Part shown: one piece after another, positions 14,562 to 14,950 of the stretch
Numbering within the stretch: position 1 is the stretch's first letter
How the letters are laid out: every line of letters begins with the position of its first letter
Assembly: GCA_964636685.1 (NCBI GenBank)
Contig: CAZWUK010000053.1
Span: 1-14,950, forward strand
Reading direction: 5' to 3'
Length of the DNA: 14,950 nt
Source: CAZWUK01 sp964636685
GTDB lineage: Bacteria; Bacillota; Clostridia; Christensenellales; CAG-138
Program-made: the position numbers and the translations under genes
Notes under the pieces: model-generated
What the model was told of the DNA's origin: nothing
The model's database searches: none
What the model saw: the letters and a program-made list of their open reading frames with translations, nothing else

Positions 14562-14950
14562 TGCTGGGCTGCCTGCTGCAACTGGTGCGGCATGGCGGTC
14601 ACGCTGCCGGAGCAATACGCCATCAAGCGCTGGTTCGCCCCTTCGATATACGAAAGTTTCTTGGAGGAGGGCGAAAAGAATTACGACCTTTTCCCGTATG
14701 AGAAGGAGAATTCCACGATACTCATATGCCCCACGATACTGGACGCAACCGAAATCACTATTCACTCGGACATATCGTATTCCACGGAGCGGATAGCCGC
14801 GCAGTCCAACAGCGAGACCGTTGACGCGTGGTTTAAGGAAGCGGCTGAGCTGTACCCCGGCGCGGTGGTGCGGTGTGAGAGCGCCGACTTTTCGGGCGAA
14901 TATTATTCGCAGGTGCGCTATTTTGACGATGTGCTTGCCTCGCTTCAAAA
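14562..14950 (+). CDS. Unidentified partial reading frame running off the right edge
   Basis: A plus-strand frame is open from just after a TGA at 14559-14561 to the end of the window, about 129 codons. It reads as a balanced, acidic, protein-like sequence, for example MAVTLPEQYAIKRWFAPSIY from the ATG at 14592, then EEGEKNYDLFPYEKEN, ILDATEITIHSDISYSTER and SETVDAWFKEAAELYPGAVV. The antisense frame is arginine-rich and looks like a shadow. Codons before 14592 (CWAACCNWCG) are cysteine-rich, no Shine-Dalgarno sequence precedes the ATG, and the 5' end is probably missing. The region is GC-richer than its surroundings (14821-14880 has 38 G or C in 60). I do not recognise a family. Confidence 0.5.

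Noticed and set aside
14553..14948. Minus-strand open frame of 131 codons at the right edge
   Set aside because: It is arginine-rich and antisense to the more protein-like plus-strand frame, so it is probably a shadow.
1..14950. CRISPR arrays, tRNA or rRNA genes, riboswitches, insertion-sequence ends
   Set aside because: No regularly spaced repeats, cloverleaf-like segments, rRNA-like sequence or paired terminal inverted repeats were seen. No intergenic leader is long enough for a known riboswitch, except the unassigned 1-255 and 13790-14019 stretches, which show no such fold by eye.

Overview
The window looks like a chromosomal segment of an anaerobic, Gram-positive, clostridia-like bacterium (Bacillota). 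This rests on the adjacent Asp23-family / FakA(YloV)-family / recG genes, a typical Firmicutes neighbourhood, on strong AGGAGG-type ribosome binding sites before most genes, on near-consensus sigma-A promoters with 17-base spacers, and on a lipoprotein-type ABC binding protein. Species cannot be named from the sequence alone.

Layout. A divergent control region at about 10484-10571 splits the window. To its left everything runs on the minus strand in four transcription units. (1) crp/fnr-type regulator, SsuA/TauA-like lipoprotein, permease and ATPase (10483 to 7506), packed with abutting or overlapping ends. (2) Alpha/beta hydrolase, degenerate NagB-like protein, family-4 uracil-DNA glycosylase and yebC (7431 to 4494), started by a promoter embedded in the apparent terminator of unit 1. 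(3) Asp23-family gene and yloV/fakA-like gene (4419 to 2383), with their own promoter and a strong terminator. (4) recG (2265 to 256), followed by a hairpin. To the right, xth, maf and uvrC (10572 to 13789) form a plus-strand operon for base/strand repair, nucleotide-pool cleaning and nucleotide excision repair, ending at a probable terminator.

Beyond uvrC the sequence changes character. There is a short possible gene remnant, the C-terminal third of a large serine recombinase on the minus strand (relic of an integrated element, or one cut by rearrangement), and a more GC-rich plus-strand reading frame that runs off the right edge and is not recognised. The recombinase fragment and this frame face away from each other and both lack their 5' ends at the same junction (about 14515-14592), which suggests a rearrangement or a chimeric assembly join.

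Most genes are housekeeping. The points most worth a second look are: two almost fully overlapping, opposed, near-perfect promoters between crp and xth; a predicted leaderless xth mRNA; a NagB-fold protein that has lost three of four catalytic residues and its phosphate loop; a promoter nested in a terminator stem at 7446-7482; and the broken right end. I found no convincing new defence system or other wholly new multi-gene system.
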